Positions 32,795-44,004 of a DNA stretch of 64,000 bases are shown one piece after another. The translations under genes and the position numbers were made by a program. Each line of letters starts with the position of its first letter. Positions within the stretch are counted from its first letter, which is position 1. The notes under the pieces are model-generated. The model made no database searches, had not been told where the DNA came from, and saw nothing but the letters and a program-made list of their open reading frames with translations. Source of the DNA: Cerioporus squamosus (lineage: Eukaryota > Basidiomycota > Agaricomycetes > Polyporales > Polyporaceae); assembly GCA_022592435.1 (NCBI GenBank), contig JABYQS010000063.1, positions 124,001 through 188,000 of the forward strand. The letters run 5' to 3'.

Positions 32795-34611
32795 TACCAG
32801 CTGAGTCTAGGGTGAGCGCGTGACCGAGCAGCATGTGGCCTTGTAGACTCACCTTCGGCATTTGTTCCTTCAGCACCACAGAACTCCGCCACCTCGAACT
32901 CATCACCCCCAGGCTGTGCAGACTCAGAATTACGGTGCTCCTGATCCGTGGTACCGCGGAGGTCCGTTTCGTCCCAAAGATTCCCAGTTGACAAGAAGCT
33001 CGGTTGAATCGGGCCTGCGAATGGTGTGACGAGCTCAGGGAAGGAGCGATGCGAGTTCCTGCCGGTATGGACGTCGACAAACGACAGCGATGCGCATTCA
33101 CTGTCAACGCGACAGTAATCTGCGCGGCGGAGGTCGAGGATGAAATGGCAGATGATAATAGATGTGATCCTATGGATGGCAGGTTGGATACGCAGTTAGG
33201 TCGAAAGCAACCAAGGTACTGACCGATCTGTGAATATGCCGGCGAAACTGACACCGTCTCCCTTTGAGGTCATCGCGTAAACTGTCCAACTTGCACAGAG
33301 AGAACAGAGGAACAACCTACCGGCCCCGCAGTCAGTGAGACATGCACGACGTTCAGGAGTAGCAGAGTCCTAAGCCGAATTCAACGAAGTCAGTAGAGAG
33401 AACGCTCACGCCACTTCGCGTGAATACCGACACCGCATAGATGCTTCCTGATAGCAAATGAGCGGGACCCATGCATGAAGCGACGGTGTACTTACCGTCA
33501 TACAATATGACCGACGCCAGGGATCGGCCGACCATCGTGACAGGCTGCGTCTTGTGTGCTTGATAGGTGGCTCGCCAGGTTACTATCACCACTAGCAAAT
33601 CTACGACACATTGAGACAAACGGCAAAACGCCGTCACTAAGACACGTCATCAGGCACTAGCCTTGCAACTCTTGAGTCATGGATGCTACGTACACCTATT
33701 CGAATGTTATCATACAGAGTGTAGCGAAGGTGAGAATTCGGATACTTACGCGAAGTAGAGTTGTTGTGATGGGATAGAGCTTCCTACTATGCAATATATC
33801 GGACTCGGTAATTCTTCTATAGGCGACCACTTAAAGTTAACGAGCTGGTGGACAGTTCTTAGCATCAACACAGGTCAACGATCCGGTACCGCTCACCAAG
33901 TTGACAACACATGCTACGTTTGATATGAAGAAGGTGACGATGCCTAGCCAAACCCTTCCTCCTGACAACGCATAAGCCCGCTGGGCCGTGAAGGCTAATC
34001 CAATGCTTTGATAAGCCACCACAGCTCCCAATTCAAGCTCCAGCAGTCGAAGCTCACCTGCGACCACAAACTGCGCAATAGCCGTTAAGATAGCGGCGAT
34101 CCAGTTGGTGGCCTCGCAACTGTCGGTTGTAGTACTCGTCTTAGCCGCTGTTCAAGGCAGGATTAAATAGCGGCGATGCGAACTACCTTACCTTGCGGTC
34201 GAGTCAGTAAATGTACTGCGTGATCGAGGGTTCACTCACTAGAGAAGTGACAGGCCAGACGGTGGCCGCCTGAATTGCGTACTGAAACATGTTGGTGTAT
34301 CGCGTCAAGGCGTAGACCAGAGACGCGACCGTGCGTCTGCGCGGATGGCACCAGATGAGAGTCACTTCTTCGTCAATGGTAATCAGCCAGTCGTAGACCA
34401 GGAGAGCTGTGCAATTGTGATGAGCTGCTGATCTCAGTATCGACGGCTAGACGGGGCGACTTACCCGTCACGGCAAGGCCACAGTAGTTGCTCGAGAGCT
34501 TGTGTCACAACCATTAGCGTTGAAGCATACGGGAGGTTGAGAGATAACTCATAGACTAACGTATACGGGTACCAGCGATACCGGCGGGAGAACTGTACTG
34601 GGATCAGACAT
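32795..34611 (-). CDS. DUF6533 domain membrane protein, gene 1
   Basis: The start at 34611 opens with a short exon, a short second exon and then YDWLITIDEEVTLIWCHPRR with VASLVYALTRYTN, the diagnostic DUF6533 opening. Further exons carry hydrophobic helices (LAFTAQRAYALSGGRVWLGI; CVVDLLVVIVTWRATY), the characteristic LASVILYDG segment and an ICHFILDLRRADY block before a hydrophilic tail ending near 32795. Splice signals (GTTAGT, GTAAGT and GTGAGT donors; ACAG/CAAG acceptors) separate the pieces. Exact borders of the middle exons are approximate. The family is a basidiomycete-expanded group of about seven-helix membrane proteins of unknown function. Frame appears open where I checked it. Extra open stretches near 33840-34067 suggest nine or so exons. 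Confidence 0.75.
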
Positions 34612-35398
34612 GTCGAGGAAGACAGTGTATGATGAAGAGAGACCGTCGAGGCTTTTATGTGACCCTCCAGAGGAAGAGCGCATGAATGCTCCGAAACCCT
34701 TGTTCCCGTCGAGGCTCGCCGATCATCTCAATCTCGCTAGAACGCATGTTAAGTGGTCTCTTCCCCGTAGCCGCACAAAGGCGACTGCCAAACTGCTCAC
34801 AGGAGGATGGGAACACGGTCATCTTCGAAGATGTTGCCTCCACGTACGACCCCTCTCGATGTCACTGCTGCCCGCGGCTGTGGTGGTGCATCGCCTGGCT
34901 CCGACATACGAAGAGCGCGATAAGCCAGCCGGTGGCATAAGCTATGTGGCCCTCTCCGGCCTTGCCTCATTTCTGACGTCGCGCGTGATACTACTCCATG
35001 ACGTGTCTGCGAAGTGCACAACATGAGAATGGAGTTGTATTCGAACAGATCTCCGCCGGTGGAGAACTCACTTTCATCGAGAATGCCAACCACAAAGTTC
35101 CGAGGATGCACAGATCGGAGGACCGTCGAACGAGTACTTGGAGTTGAATCGCGTGGCATCCTCCAGTTGTCGAAGTATGACGAGGAGCAGGGACCGTGTG
35201 AAGAACACTCGCTCACGACGACACGGCATTTGTCTCTAAGGCACTACACAGGCGAGAACCCGTCCTGTATCCGCTTTCGCCCTCATTGACCTAGATGCGA
35301 CAATCAATCAGCCTTCAATGCCACATCCAGTTCCATCATTCGGAAGGACTCACCGATTCGCCCCTGGATACCCCTACGTTAAACCTACTATAGGAGAA
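34612..35398. other. Intergenic, no gene recognised
   Basis: Holds the upstream region of DUF6533 gene 1 and the 3' flank of the second cysteine-rich secreted-protein gene. A minus-strand open frame at 34797-35216 is GC-neutral and has no domain. Confidence 0.45.
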
Positions 35399-35707
35399 TC
35401 AACAATTGTGGATGCCGTGCGTACAGGTGGTGCAGAACGCACCCCCAACACTGTTCTCGACGCAGCACGGGGCTGAGTTCCCAAAGGTGAATTTGCAGTA
35501 CAACTCCGGGACCGGGTCGCCGGGGCATCCGGCGTGTGAGGAGTTACAACCTCCGTCGTGCTTTGCGACGGCCGGAGCAGACCACTCGCGGACCTCGAGC
35601 GTAAGTACCGTCCGCGCGGCGGCACTGAGCGCGTGCGCGGTGGTGGGGGTTCCAGAAACAGCGAGAACAGCTGCGAAGAGCACGGAGGCGAGGATGAGGG
35701 AGCGCAT
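35399..35707 (-). CDS. Small secreted cysteine-rich protein (paralogue of 23810-24112)
   Basis: Single-exon frame of 102 residues starting at 35707 with an Ala/Val/Leu-rich signal peptide (MRSLILASVLFAAVLAVSG). The C-terminus APCCVENSVGGAFC and CTHGIHNC is nearly the same as in the protein at 23810, and the cysteine spacing is C-x16-C-x9-CC-x9-C-x2-C-x6-C. It has one extra cysteine (AGCPGD) not present in the paralogue. The two N-terminal halves are not similar beyond the signal peptide, so the cysteine-rich module is the conserved unit. The same strand also holds DUF6533 gene 1 upstream. Function is unknown. Confidence 0.82.
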   Translation of the reverse strand: MRSLILASVLFAAVLAVSGTPTTAHALSAAARTVLTLEVREWSAPAVAKHDGGCNSSHAGCPGDPVPELYCKFTFGNSAPCCVENSVGGAFCTTCTHGIHNC

Positions 35708-36810
35708 GACGGGTATGTGCGGGGTGACGAGAGCTGGTAAGCTGAAGCCGTAGGCTGGTTGGAGGTGTGCTTGAGCCGGACGATGGTGTGGGGTTCTGCT
35801 TCTTCCGACTGCAAATGTGAGCCATTGTAACTCGGTCCAGTGCAAGATTTGTACATAGACATACCGCTGCGATCCAGGGTTCCAGTACGCTGGCAGTCCC
35901 GGCTTGACCGTTTGAAGGCATCGGTGCCGCCCGCAGTAGGATCAACGCCGCGTCGGCTACCTCAGGCCGTGACAGTACACTCTTGCCACACTCCAGACAC
36001 CCGTTCCTGGGCCGTAAGCCAGTATCACTCTAAGATGTGGCATACAATCCGTATCGCATTGCTCCCAGCAATCCCGATCCGCGACCGCAAGGTGCGCGAC
36101 CGAGCCCGTCGATATGAACCTGTAGGTCAGAGGAGCACCAGTGAACAGATCTCAGTGGGCAGACTCACCATTAAGCCAAGCCCAGGCCAGCGGCCGCGCT
36201 CGAGGACTTACTGTGCTGTTGGGTTTCCAGTCCGCAAAGCCGACGAGATTTCAATGCACGCGCACGGCAAAGCAGTTGTTTCACGACTGAGTGAAGAATG
36301 CAGCGGAAGCATAGTGGATATCCAAACTGGATGGCACTGAGTTAGCTCAGTTATCAGAGAGAAGAACAACAGTACTCACCGGTACCTCGATGGTCAGCAA
36401 CACGATCGCCAGACCACGAGCTCGTTGGGATGAAAGAAGACGTTCATATCATAGAGATTGCATAACGAAACGAAGAAGAAACATACTGCTACATACGAGT
36501 ACAAACATATTCAAGCTTGGTTCTGCCCAGGATCGTAACAAGTTCCGAATGGTACTAGTCAAAAAGAAGTCGTCGGTTGGCCGCACGAGCTCGATCGTCA
36601 AACGCATTATGGTGGGCACGAGGTCATGTCCATCTTGGAGTAGGGTGAAGATAGTGACGGAGGGAAAGCAAGACAGGCACGAGAGGGGAGGGGTAGCGCG
36701 TAGGGAGGATAAAGCGATCGCAGAGCAAATACGAATAACCAAACTTGAAGATGACATGGACACGAAAAACCAAGAGAGCCGACGAGACGAGGACACAAGC
36801 AGGGACGCTG
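35708..36810. other. Intergenic, no gene recognised
   Basis: Upstream of the secreted-protein gene and downstream of the AT-hook gene. Open frames at 35840-36340 and 36390-37082 (plus) lack domains and the latter overlaps the AT-hook gene in antisense. Confidence 0.45.
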
Positions 36811-39140
36811 TCAGATCACGTACACATCCTCCTTCTCAAGGCTGTACTCCTCCAACTTGCGGTAGTACTCGATGCGCTCCAAGCGCTTCCGCTCGCGCTC
36901 CTGCAGCCCGCAGACATCAGCTTCATTCCCAGACAACGAAGATACATCACCATCACGCACCTCATCCTCCTCAGGATCCGCCACTTCAACGGCCTTCTCC
37001 TTCCCTTTACCCTTCGATACGGGCCGTCCTCGCGAAGTCGATCGCCCCCGGGTCACCACCGGAGCTGCACGAATACCAGTAGGCAGTGGAGCAGCGGCCC
37101 TCCCTCGTCCTCGTCCTCGCCCCCGCCCTCGCCCTCGTCCTGCTCCACGTCCCCGAGCGCCGCGAGTTGCAGGGGCCTTCGGCGGAGAAGAGTCGTTGTC
37201 GTCACCACTCTCGGACGTACTCTCCGACTGCGGGATGTTCTCCCGGCCCTTCCCCTTGCCCTTTACAGCCGCACGACCTCTTGCAGCTTTCGTCGCAGTC
37301 GTCGCCCGAGTCTTTGAACGTTTCGGGAGGAGCGCTTCGAGCCTGCGCACCGCCACCCGAGGATCCGTATCTTCGCTGCTCTCCTCCGCCTGGGCACGCG
37401 TGCGCTTCTTCCCTGTAACCTTCGGCGACTCGGGGTCTTCGAGCTCGAGCGTGGCAAGTGGTTGTCGACGGCCCTTCGGGCGCACGACTGACGGCTTGAC
37501 GGGGGAAGGAGAGGAGTTACGCATGGACTTGGCGGTGAGCGGAGAGTCGGAGAAGACGCCGTCGTCAGAGAAATGTGGGGTAGGGAGAGGACTGCGTTGA
37601 TGCGCATTCCGGTGCTTGTGGGGCGTGCGGAGGGCGTGGGCCGGGCTAGCAGAGGAAGACGAGGGTTCGAAGAGCTCATCCAAGCCCCTCTTAGCCTTGG
37701 CGGAGGCTACAAGAATCGGGGCAACGGAAGCGATGTTGTCCTCCTCGCTCTTGTTGACTTCCGACCCTCCTTCCTCCACGGGTGCGTCATCGTCATCAAG
37801 GGCAAGATGAGGTGGCGGAAATTCTCCTTGTCCTCGTTCAAGTCGTAGTCCTCAGTAGGAACGTTCTCCTTAGAGTCCTCGTCTTCGAGATCGTCCCAGT
37901 CATCACCGTGCAACGCTCCAGGACGAACAGGGTCAACATCAAGGTAGAGGTCATCGATGTTGTGGCTGTCGTCAGACGGCATGGGGGTCGGGATACGGTC
38001 AGGGATAGCTTCTGAAGACAGCACTTCGTCTAGCGCAAGCGCTCCTAGTGGCGCGCGAGAGGCACCTGGAGCCCTGGAGGATTCGGTGGCGGCATAGCGC
38101 TGCCGGAAGGACTTGAGTTTCCTCTCCGTAGCGAGCAGTCCGAACGGATCGTCATCGCTGAGATTCTCGCTGTCCCTACGATCATAGACGGGTCCCTGAA
38201 TCTCGTCAGGCTCGTCGGAGGAGAAGCGATATCGCTGTAAAAGCTGCTGCTGCGAGCTCGAGGCAACGGGCCGCGAAGGCGGCGACGGAGGTGGAGGCGA
38301 TGATGGTGGCAGCGGGGAGTACGCGCGAGATATGCCAGCGTTCCACTTGCGGATGCTACTGTCATGTCTTCCTCGAGGGTAGAACGGTCCAAGGGACTCC
38401 CGCAGATGTTTGATGCGGCCCAATGGCGTGGATTCGACAGGAATTGGAGCGCGGATGATGCGAGCAGGGGATGGTGTTGCCAGGATAGCTCTCACCGCTT
38501 CAGAAGCAGTACTGTCGTCATCGGCCACAGGGACAGAGTCTGGAGTACTGTACCGCTCGGGGTGGGCGATGGGAAATGTTGTGGGCGGGATTGAGCCAAG
38601 AGGGGGTCGTGCTGGTTGATGCGCCGCAGACGGAGACACCGGGGAAGGGAGCATACGGAGGGCCTCGTGTTGCTGCTCGACATCGAACACAACGGCGGGT
38701 GGCTCCGCGACGTCCTCCTGCGCCGCATCCTCGTCCTCCGCCTTCGCTTTCCTCGGTCGACCTCTCTTCGCTCGTGTGGTTAGCGGCGCCTTCCTCACCG
38801 CGCCACGACGCGTGGTGCGCGGGGTGCGCGGGACTGGTGTTCGTTCTTGCGGGGCAGGAGCTTCTGCAAAATCATCGCGCTCGCAGCGCGTCCACAACAT
38901 GCATCCAACCTAATCTGACTCACCTTCCTGGCTCCCCTGCCGCTCCTCAATCTCCATAGAGTCGGCTTCCGCCTTCTCCTCCTCGACATTCTTGCTCTTC
39001 GCCCCTCGTCGAGGCCTGGTTGTGATCTCGACGACCGGAACGAGCTTCGGTTTCGCAGACCGGGTACCCTTGGATTTCGGTTTCTGGGGAGTATTTCCTG
39101 GCGTCTTGTCTTTCAGGGCGGGCCTGCGTCGTGTTCGCAT
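36811..39140 (-). CDS. Nuclear AT-hook / RG-rich protein of unknown function, with an apparent frameshift
   Basis: Exon 1 is 39140-38924; a 60-bp GTGAGT...TTGCAG intron leads to a long exon 38863-36811. Near the start of the long exon, AKRGRPRKAK is a classic AT-hook. A Ser/Pro-rich middle and acidic patches (DDWDDLEDEDSKEN) follow. After about position 37816 the reading frame must move by one base (AATTTCCGCC would need one more T) to continue into the next acidic block, then RTPHKHRNAH, an Arg-Gly repeat (GRGAGRGRGRGRG) and a helical C-terminus (RERKRLERIEYYRKLEEYSL). No intron can bridge the shift. It is therefore either a base-call error or a true one-base deletion. The composition suggests a chromatin-associated nuclear protein; no enzymatic domain is seen. 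Confidence 0.65.
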
Positions 39141-39229
39141 AGTGGTGCACGTCGGATGATGGTGGTTAGAGGTCAAAATGCGCGAGCGCGACGCGCCGCC
39201 GCGCGAGCCTCGCGTCACGCGCTGGCCTC

Positions 39230-39245
39230 GTGACCGTTCGGTCAC
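39230..39245. promoter_or_regulatory. Perfect palindrome GTGACCGTTCGGTCAC in the AT-hook gene promoter
   Basis: Two 7-bp arms, GTGACCG and CGGTCAC, around a TT spacer, about 90 bp upstream of the AT-hook gene start. A second inverted pair, GTGAC-CCC-GTCAC, lies at 39260-39272. The surrounding stretch is rich in CGCG and TCACG words. Palindromic sites of this kind are typical of dimeric transcription factors; the factor is not known. Confidence 0.5.
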
Positions 39246-39487
39246 ACCTTATTGTCCGCGTGACCCCGTCACACTTCGACGAGAGGAAGAAGTACACTCC
39301 GAATTTTTGAGTTGGTTAGTTCTCGCTCAGTCCAATGTGCGAGCGAGGACATACCACAGCAAGTAGACGGTGAGTATGTCTATTACACGGTAGCGCTTCC
39401 ACTGATTTTGTACGCGCATGTGCCAATCAAGTAAGTACATAGCTGCAGGCCCGGTAGGGTACTGGAATCCCGGCTCTTCGGAGAACC

Positions 39488-41259
39488 TTACGCCCTAACT
39501 TCGACAACGATTCCGTTCGTGTGCGTAGCGTCGACCTCAGCAGCTTCGGCGTCGTTTGCACTAGTCTCCTGGTAAACGGCGCCATTGACATCCGAGTCCT
39601 CGATATCCTCATCGCCGTCCGCCGGGTCTACGAACCCGCAATGGACGGGCCCGGCAAGCGACGTCAGCCAGTTAGGTCCGTCGTCCTTGCCAAACTGCAA
39701 GTCCGTCATTGACACCGATGTCGATAGACCGGACTTCCGAGCGTCGGCGCTGCGGATATTGAGGATGAAGCGAGCCAGGACGATAGAACTGATGCTGTGG
39801 GGAGTGCGCCATACTTCAGCGGGTGGCGAAGGCAGCATTGAGACGTTTGCTCACGGATTGATCATGTACTGAGACATATTGTCGATCCAGCCCTTCTCGC
39901 CACTCTGTCACGAATGGCCTCCTGAAGTTGGTGTCGAAGCTCCGCATGTTCCAGATGAAGACTCACCGGATCTCGAAGGAATGTCCAGGGCAGTACGAAG
40001 ACCACGATATTGAGGACAAACAACATCCTTCGCATCAGAGACAGCCAAGGATCAGTGGGCGAGACCCTGGTCACCTGGCATGCTGCTCACATGAAATATA
40101 AACTGCCTTGGAGGGCCGTCAGCTACTGCACTACACGGGAGAGTTTCTGGTGAACGTGAAACATACCATCTCGCAGCATTACGGATGCGATTGAATACGA
40201 GGAATTAGGCGTGAGTTGAGCTCTACAAATCTTGAAAGTGCGTTTCCAGGTTGTGATGATGACTATAAGCTCAGCCAGGATGACGGCCAGATATGAGGCG
40301 ATCGCAACTGAGATGTGGTTAGCATAGCGAACACCGGGGCAGAAAAACCGCAACGCACATCTTGTGAAAGCAAGGACTTATACCATCAATGACATTTGGT
40401 GGGTAACCGGGCAGGGAACTCACGAGGTACGGAGGTTGGTCAGGGAACCTCTGACGGTGCAATTGTCCGGACTGGGCAAGTCTTCGATGACCACCCATTC
40501 CACCATCGTAACCTGCGAAACGCAGAGAGAGTTGAGCACACTTTGTACAGCCATCGACATCCGGAGACAGCCTGACTTACAACTCGGCAGATGGGATTGA
40601 GCGCGGAAAGGACGAAGATGACAACGCTCATCGGCGTGTTCCTGTCCGACAGAGCAAACATGCGTAGACCTGCAAAGGCTTGTGCAATTTCACTGCATCA
40701 GAAGGTTTCAAAAGGATAGTTTCGAGATGACTTACCTGCAGCGACGAGTGTCGTCGTTGCCGATAGGATCATACACATCCATTGCACTGCCAAACAACTT
40801 CAATCCGCGTCACGGTGAGCAGTCAAGAGAAAGAGCAACGAGAATGCTACCTCTGGCAAACCATGATAGTCAGTGCAAAATCATTCAACGTAGAAGATGA
40901 TTGCGTACCGAGTGGGATATGGACGTGTGGCTACAATAAGCCCATAGTGTCCATCGTGTGATTTCCAGGTATCGAGCGAGGAGGTATACCAGAGAAGCCA
41001 CAGCTTGTCTCCCAGGTGCGCTCCATATATGTCGTAGCTCCTCAGATAAAGTAAGCAGCCAATCGTAGTAGACTATGGCTTATCCAAGCTCATTAACCGA
41101 CACGTAGGTCGAGGTGAACTTGTACTGGCGTGCTTACTGGTGATGATCAGTACGGCATAGATGTGCTGCCTGCAGAAATGGTAAGCTAACAGCATCAGCA
41201 TAAGTTACGGCCACAACGTACCGCGATGCGTATTGATAGACGACGGGGGAAAGATCCAT
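39488..41259 (-). CDS. DUF6533 domain membrane protein, gene 2
   Basis: Starts at 41259 with a short exon (MDLSPVVYQYAS, 41259-41222), then RQHIYAVLIIT, then the diagnostic YDWLLTLSEELRHIWSAPGR and LVYLLARYLEITRWTL. Later exons provide hydrophobic helices and end with VLARFILNIRSADARKSGL and an acidic tail stopping at 39488. The final exon (about 39838-39488) is open and matches the DUF6533 C-terminal layout. Middle exon borders are approximate. A close paralogue begins at 63162 in the opposite orientation, with shared intron positions and about 1 kb of similar upstream sequence. Membrane location follows from the helices; function is unknown. Confidence 0.75.
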
Positions 41260-42430
41260 ATCTGTAAACACAGTGGGAACAAGTCGACATCTGAACCTTC
41301 CTCTCGACGCAGGTTTATATGCAACTACACTGTGAGGTGGCATAATGCACGCTGTAGTCAGTCTGCATACCCTGCATCATGTAAATACGCCGTACGCCAC
41401 GGAAGCCGGGCATATAGCGATGCCGCGCTGGAGAACTCAATTGGCATATCCGACCGGACACTCTTCAACGTTCGCCGCGTCCACCGGTCATTCATATGCA
41501 GTCAGTCAACTCACATTATGCAGAGAGGAATGTCTCACAGTCCTTCCGTTCGGTACCTGGTGGTCGGTCGCCGTCACTCGCTGGAGCGTCGGCTCGGCAG
41601 TGGTTGACAGTGTCGGAACTTCCCACGACCATCCGGTTGACTTAACATCTACTTATCATCTAATTGACCATCGGGGGCCATCTATTGACTTATCCACACC
41701 ATCTGAAAGGTATCTGGCACCATCCCGGTGGCATCCGCTTTAAATCCGGGGCTTCTGGAATATTTAAGTCATCTGGATTAATCCAGATGACCTTCGGAAA
41801 GTTCCGACATGAGCCTAAGTCCGAGATAGGCAATCTAGACGCCCTAGACTGAGCGCTGTGGCCACCAGCTTTCCTTCCGACCAGAACTCTCTCCTCACAA
41901 TGGACTGCGCTCCATGCGAGTTATGATCTGCAGGCTACCCTCGACTTACCCTCTCTCTGATATACTCTGGGATATCTTAGGCCTGACCACCACTCGGTAT
42001 CGTTCTATTGTCGAGACTCTGGGTTCAAGATGTCAATCAACTGAAGTCAACGAATGAGAGTCACTCGCTTAGAGGACACTTACGGCATGAAACGAGCCAC
42101 TTCACTAGAAGCGCAGACGGCGGCATCTTATCTCAGCGATTGCGGGGCATGATCACTGCTGTCGGCTCGCTCGGGGCACGGACGTCGGAAGACTTGACAC
42201 CTGCCACTGCGCTTGACACTGCAGCGTGCGATCGCGGCGTATGATGGCACGAGGTACGTGATCCATGCTGTCTCGCAGTGCAGGTGGGGTGCGGCTTTCA
42301 ACCGAGCCTTTTGGGTACGAGACCAATGCAATGTACAGAGGTTAGGATCCTCGACGAACGGTTGCAGTCTCGTAACCGTGACGGTGCTTGAAGGCCTCGG
42401 TCGGATGGTCTACAGCTTGAGCGCGGGTAA
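40380..42430. repeat. Inverted duplication, arm A (5' half and upstream of DUF6533 gene 2)
   Basis: Matches 62220-64000 in the opposite orientation. Shared landmarks include the YDWLL exon, the second-exon splice sites, the upstream GACATCTTGAAC and TTCTAGTG words and the CATTGCATTG region. Similarity seems roughly 80-90 percent by eye and decays toward the outer end. Confidence 0.8.
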
Positions 42431-42487
42431 GAGCGCGACCAGAAGCAGCCTGAAGAGTACTTAGCAGATTACGCGTCGGAGGTACGT

Positions 42488-42715
42488 GGGTTAGACCGCC
42501 TCCAGCAGCGAATAATTGACCGCCAATATCAACCTCGCAACCGCACGGTCGATTCTGCCCAGGTAGAAGGGTGCCCATGGCGAAGGGATCCATCCGATGG
42601 AACCTCCCAGGATGGTGCCACATACGCTATGCACCACTTATCTGCCGCTTCATTGTCAGATGTTCGGCGTAATGCGTGGGCTTGACTTCGCTTGAGAATG
42701 GCAGGGTGGATACTT
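42488..42715 (-). repeat. Truncated duplicate of the 3' end of the gene at 44005-44535
   Basis: About 228 bp similar to 43860-44094 in the same orientation. On the minus strand it keeps the last about 25 codons and the same stop context (GGTGCATAG), then the shared 3' flank including CCGCACGGTCGATT. Sequence upstream of the tail is not shared, so this is a gene-tail fragment. Confidence 0.7.
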
Positions 42716-42812
42716 AATGGCAACTTGGCCGAAAATAGTAACCTAGACGCCGAAGGGACTTGAGGCCCGAGCCAGATTTACAAGTATTCACATCCTGTGT
42801 GCTTCCCTCCTT

Positions 42813-43399
42813 CTATTCCACCTGAGGTGCTCCGGGAAAGATAGGCGTCAAAGTTGATTTGGTATGGTCCCACTGTCATGACACCATGAAGGTTTCAGTG
42901 GAATTGCGAGGCAGGCAAGCAGGCGCAGCACAAACGTACCACTTCACCGGATGCGTAGAAGACGTCTTTCTTCACGATATCCCATGCATGCTCCTCATTG
43001 TCGGCTTGCACGATAAGGACACTTCCTATAGCCTTGTCTAGGGCCCCAGCGTCGGACGAGTGGACACCTGGCGGGAGCAGTGCACCCGCTGTTACTGTAG
43101 CGCGGGCGCGAACATGGTACAACGACCAATGAAATACGTCAGTACTGAGTTGTCTCCCATTGTATAGGAGGGGGACTGGGATGATAATAGGATCGGAGCA
43201 GTCATGAGCGCGGCGAAGGTCCGCTGTCGTGCTGCTGGACGTTCAAGTAAACATTGGGTTACGCACCAATGGTTCCGTTCTTGACTAGCGATGCGGCTCG
43301 CGGAGCGTGTTCGGGCATGTGCTTGGCGCGCTGCGAATCTGCGACGTCCGTGGCATGAAAGAAGTAGTAGTTCTTCTTGAGGGACGGGGCGTTGGCCAT
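42813..43399 (-). CDS. YciI-like (YCII-related domain) protein B
   Basis: Exons 43399-43267, 43088-42940 and 42872-42813 join in phase 1 and phase 0 (introns 178 and 67 bp) to give 113 residues. Landmarks: KKNYYFFHATDVADS, AKHMPEHAPRAASLVKNG, IGAGALLPPG, GSVLIVQADNEEHAWDIVKKD, ASGEVWDHTK. The exon phases and the 60-nt last exon are the same as in YciI-like gene A at 25518, which shows the two are paralogues from a duplication older than the surrounding repeats. An in-frame ATG at 43483 would add 28 residues. The protein likely forms a small cytosolic alpha-beta barrel; its substrate is unknown. Confidence 0.8.
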
Positions 43400-44004
43400 T
43401 TGGAACAATGCGCGCACGGGACGGTCTTCAGTGCTGCTAGGGAGTCGACTGCAGGACTTCGGTATGCGTAGCTCCTTCTGCACACATCGCTCTTATACTT
43501 TCCTGACTCCCTTCCTGATCGTTATCGCAGCGACACGTGTGTTCCTCCTGCTGTGAACATCCCCTCGCCTTGGCCGACTGTGGTCAAACCCGCCCCTCTC
43601 GACTGCTATCAGATGACCTCCATAGCGCATAGCTTACCCCTGCATGTAATCCATACTCCCACCCACTTTGCCTGATTATCCCGGTGACCGGAAATGTACT
43701 CGCGAGATATTGACTCTGCACCTCTGTCGTCGTCTTACTCATACTCCGTCCTCGGGATGAGTCATTCAGTCCTTACGCCTCAGCCAGGTCAGCTACAACT
43801 TTTGTGCGGGAAAGAGAGCACGAGAGGCGACCTCGAGAGTAGCAGATCATGCGGGTACGCCGGTTGGAACGCCTCCAGCAGACATGAAGTGACCGCCAAC
43901 GTCATTCTCGCAGCCGCACGGTCGATTCAATTGAGGTAGAAGGGGGCCCTCAGCGCGAAGGGATCCATCCGACGGAGCCACCCATGTGGATAGTACCGCA
44001 TTCG
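43400..44004. other. Intergenic; right part duplicates 42488-42715
   Basis: Contains the promoter of YciI-like gene B. From about 43860 onward the sequence is the 3' flank shared with the truncated fragment at 42488. Confidence 0.55.

Noticed and set aside
36872..37600. 242-residue plus-strand frame over the AT-hook gene
   Set aside because: Antisense to low-complexity Arg-Gly and acidic coding sequence; repeat-rich codons open both strands.
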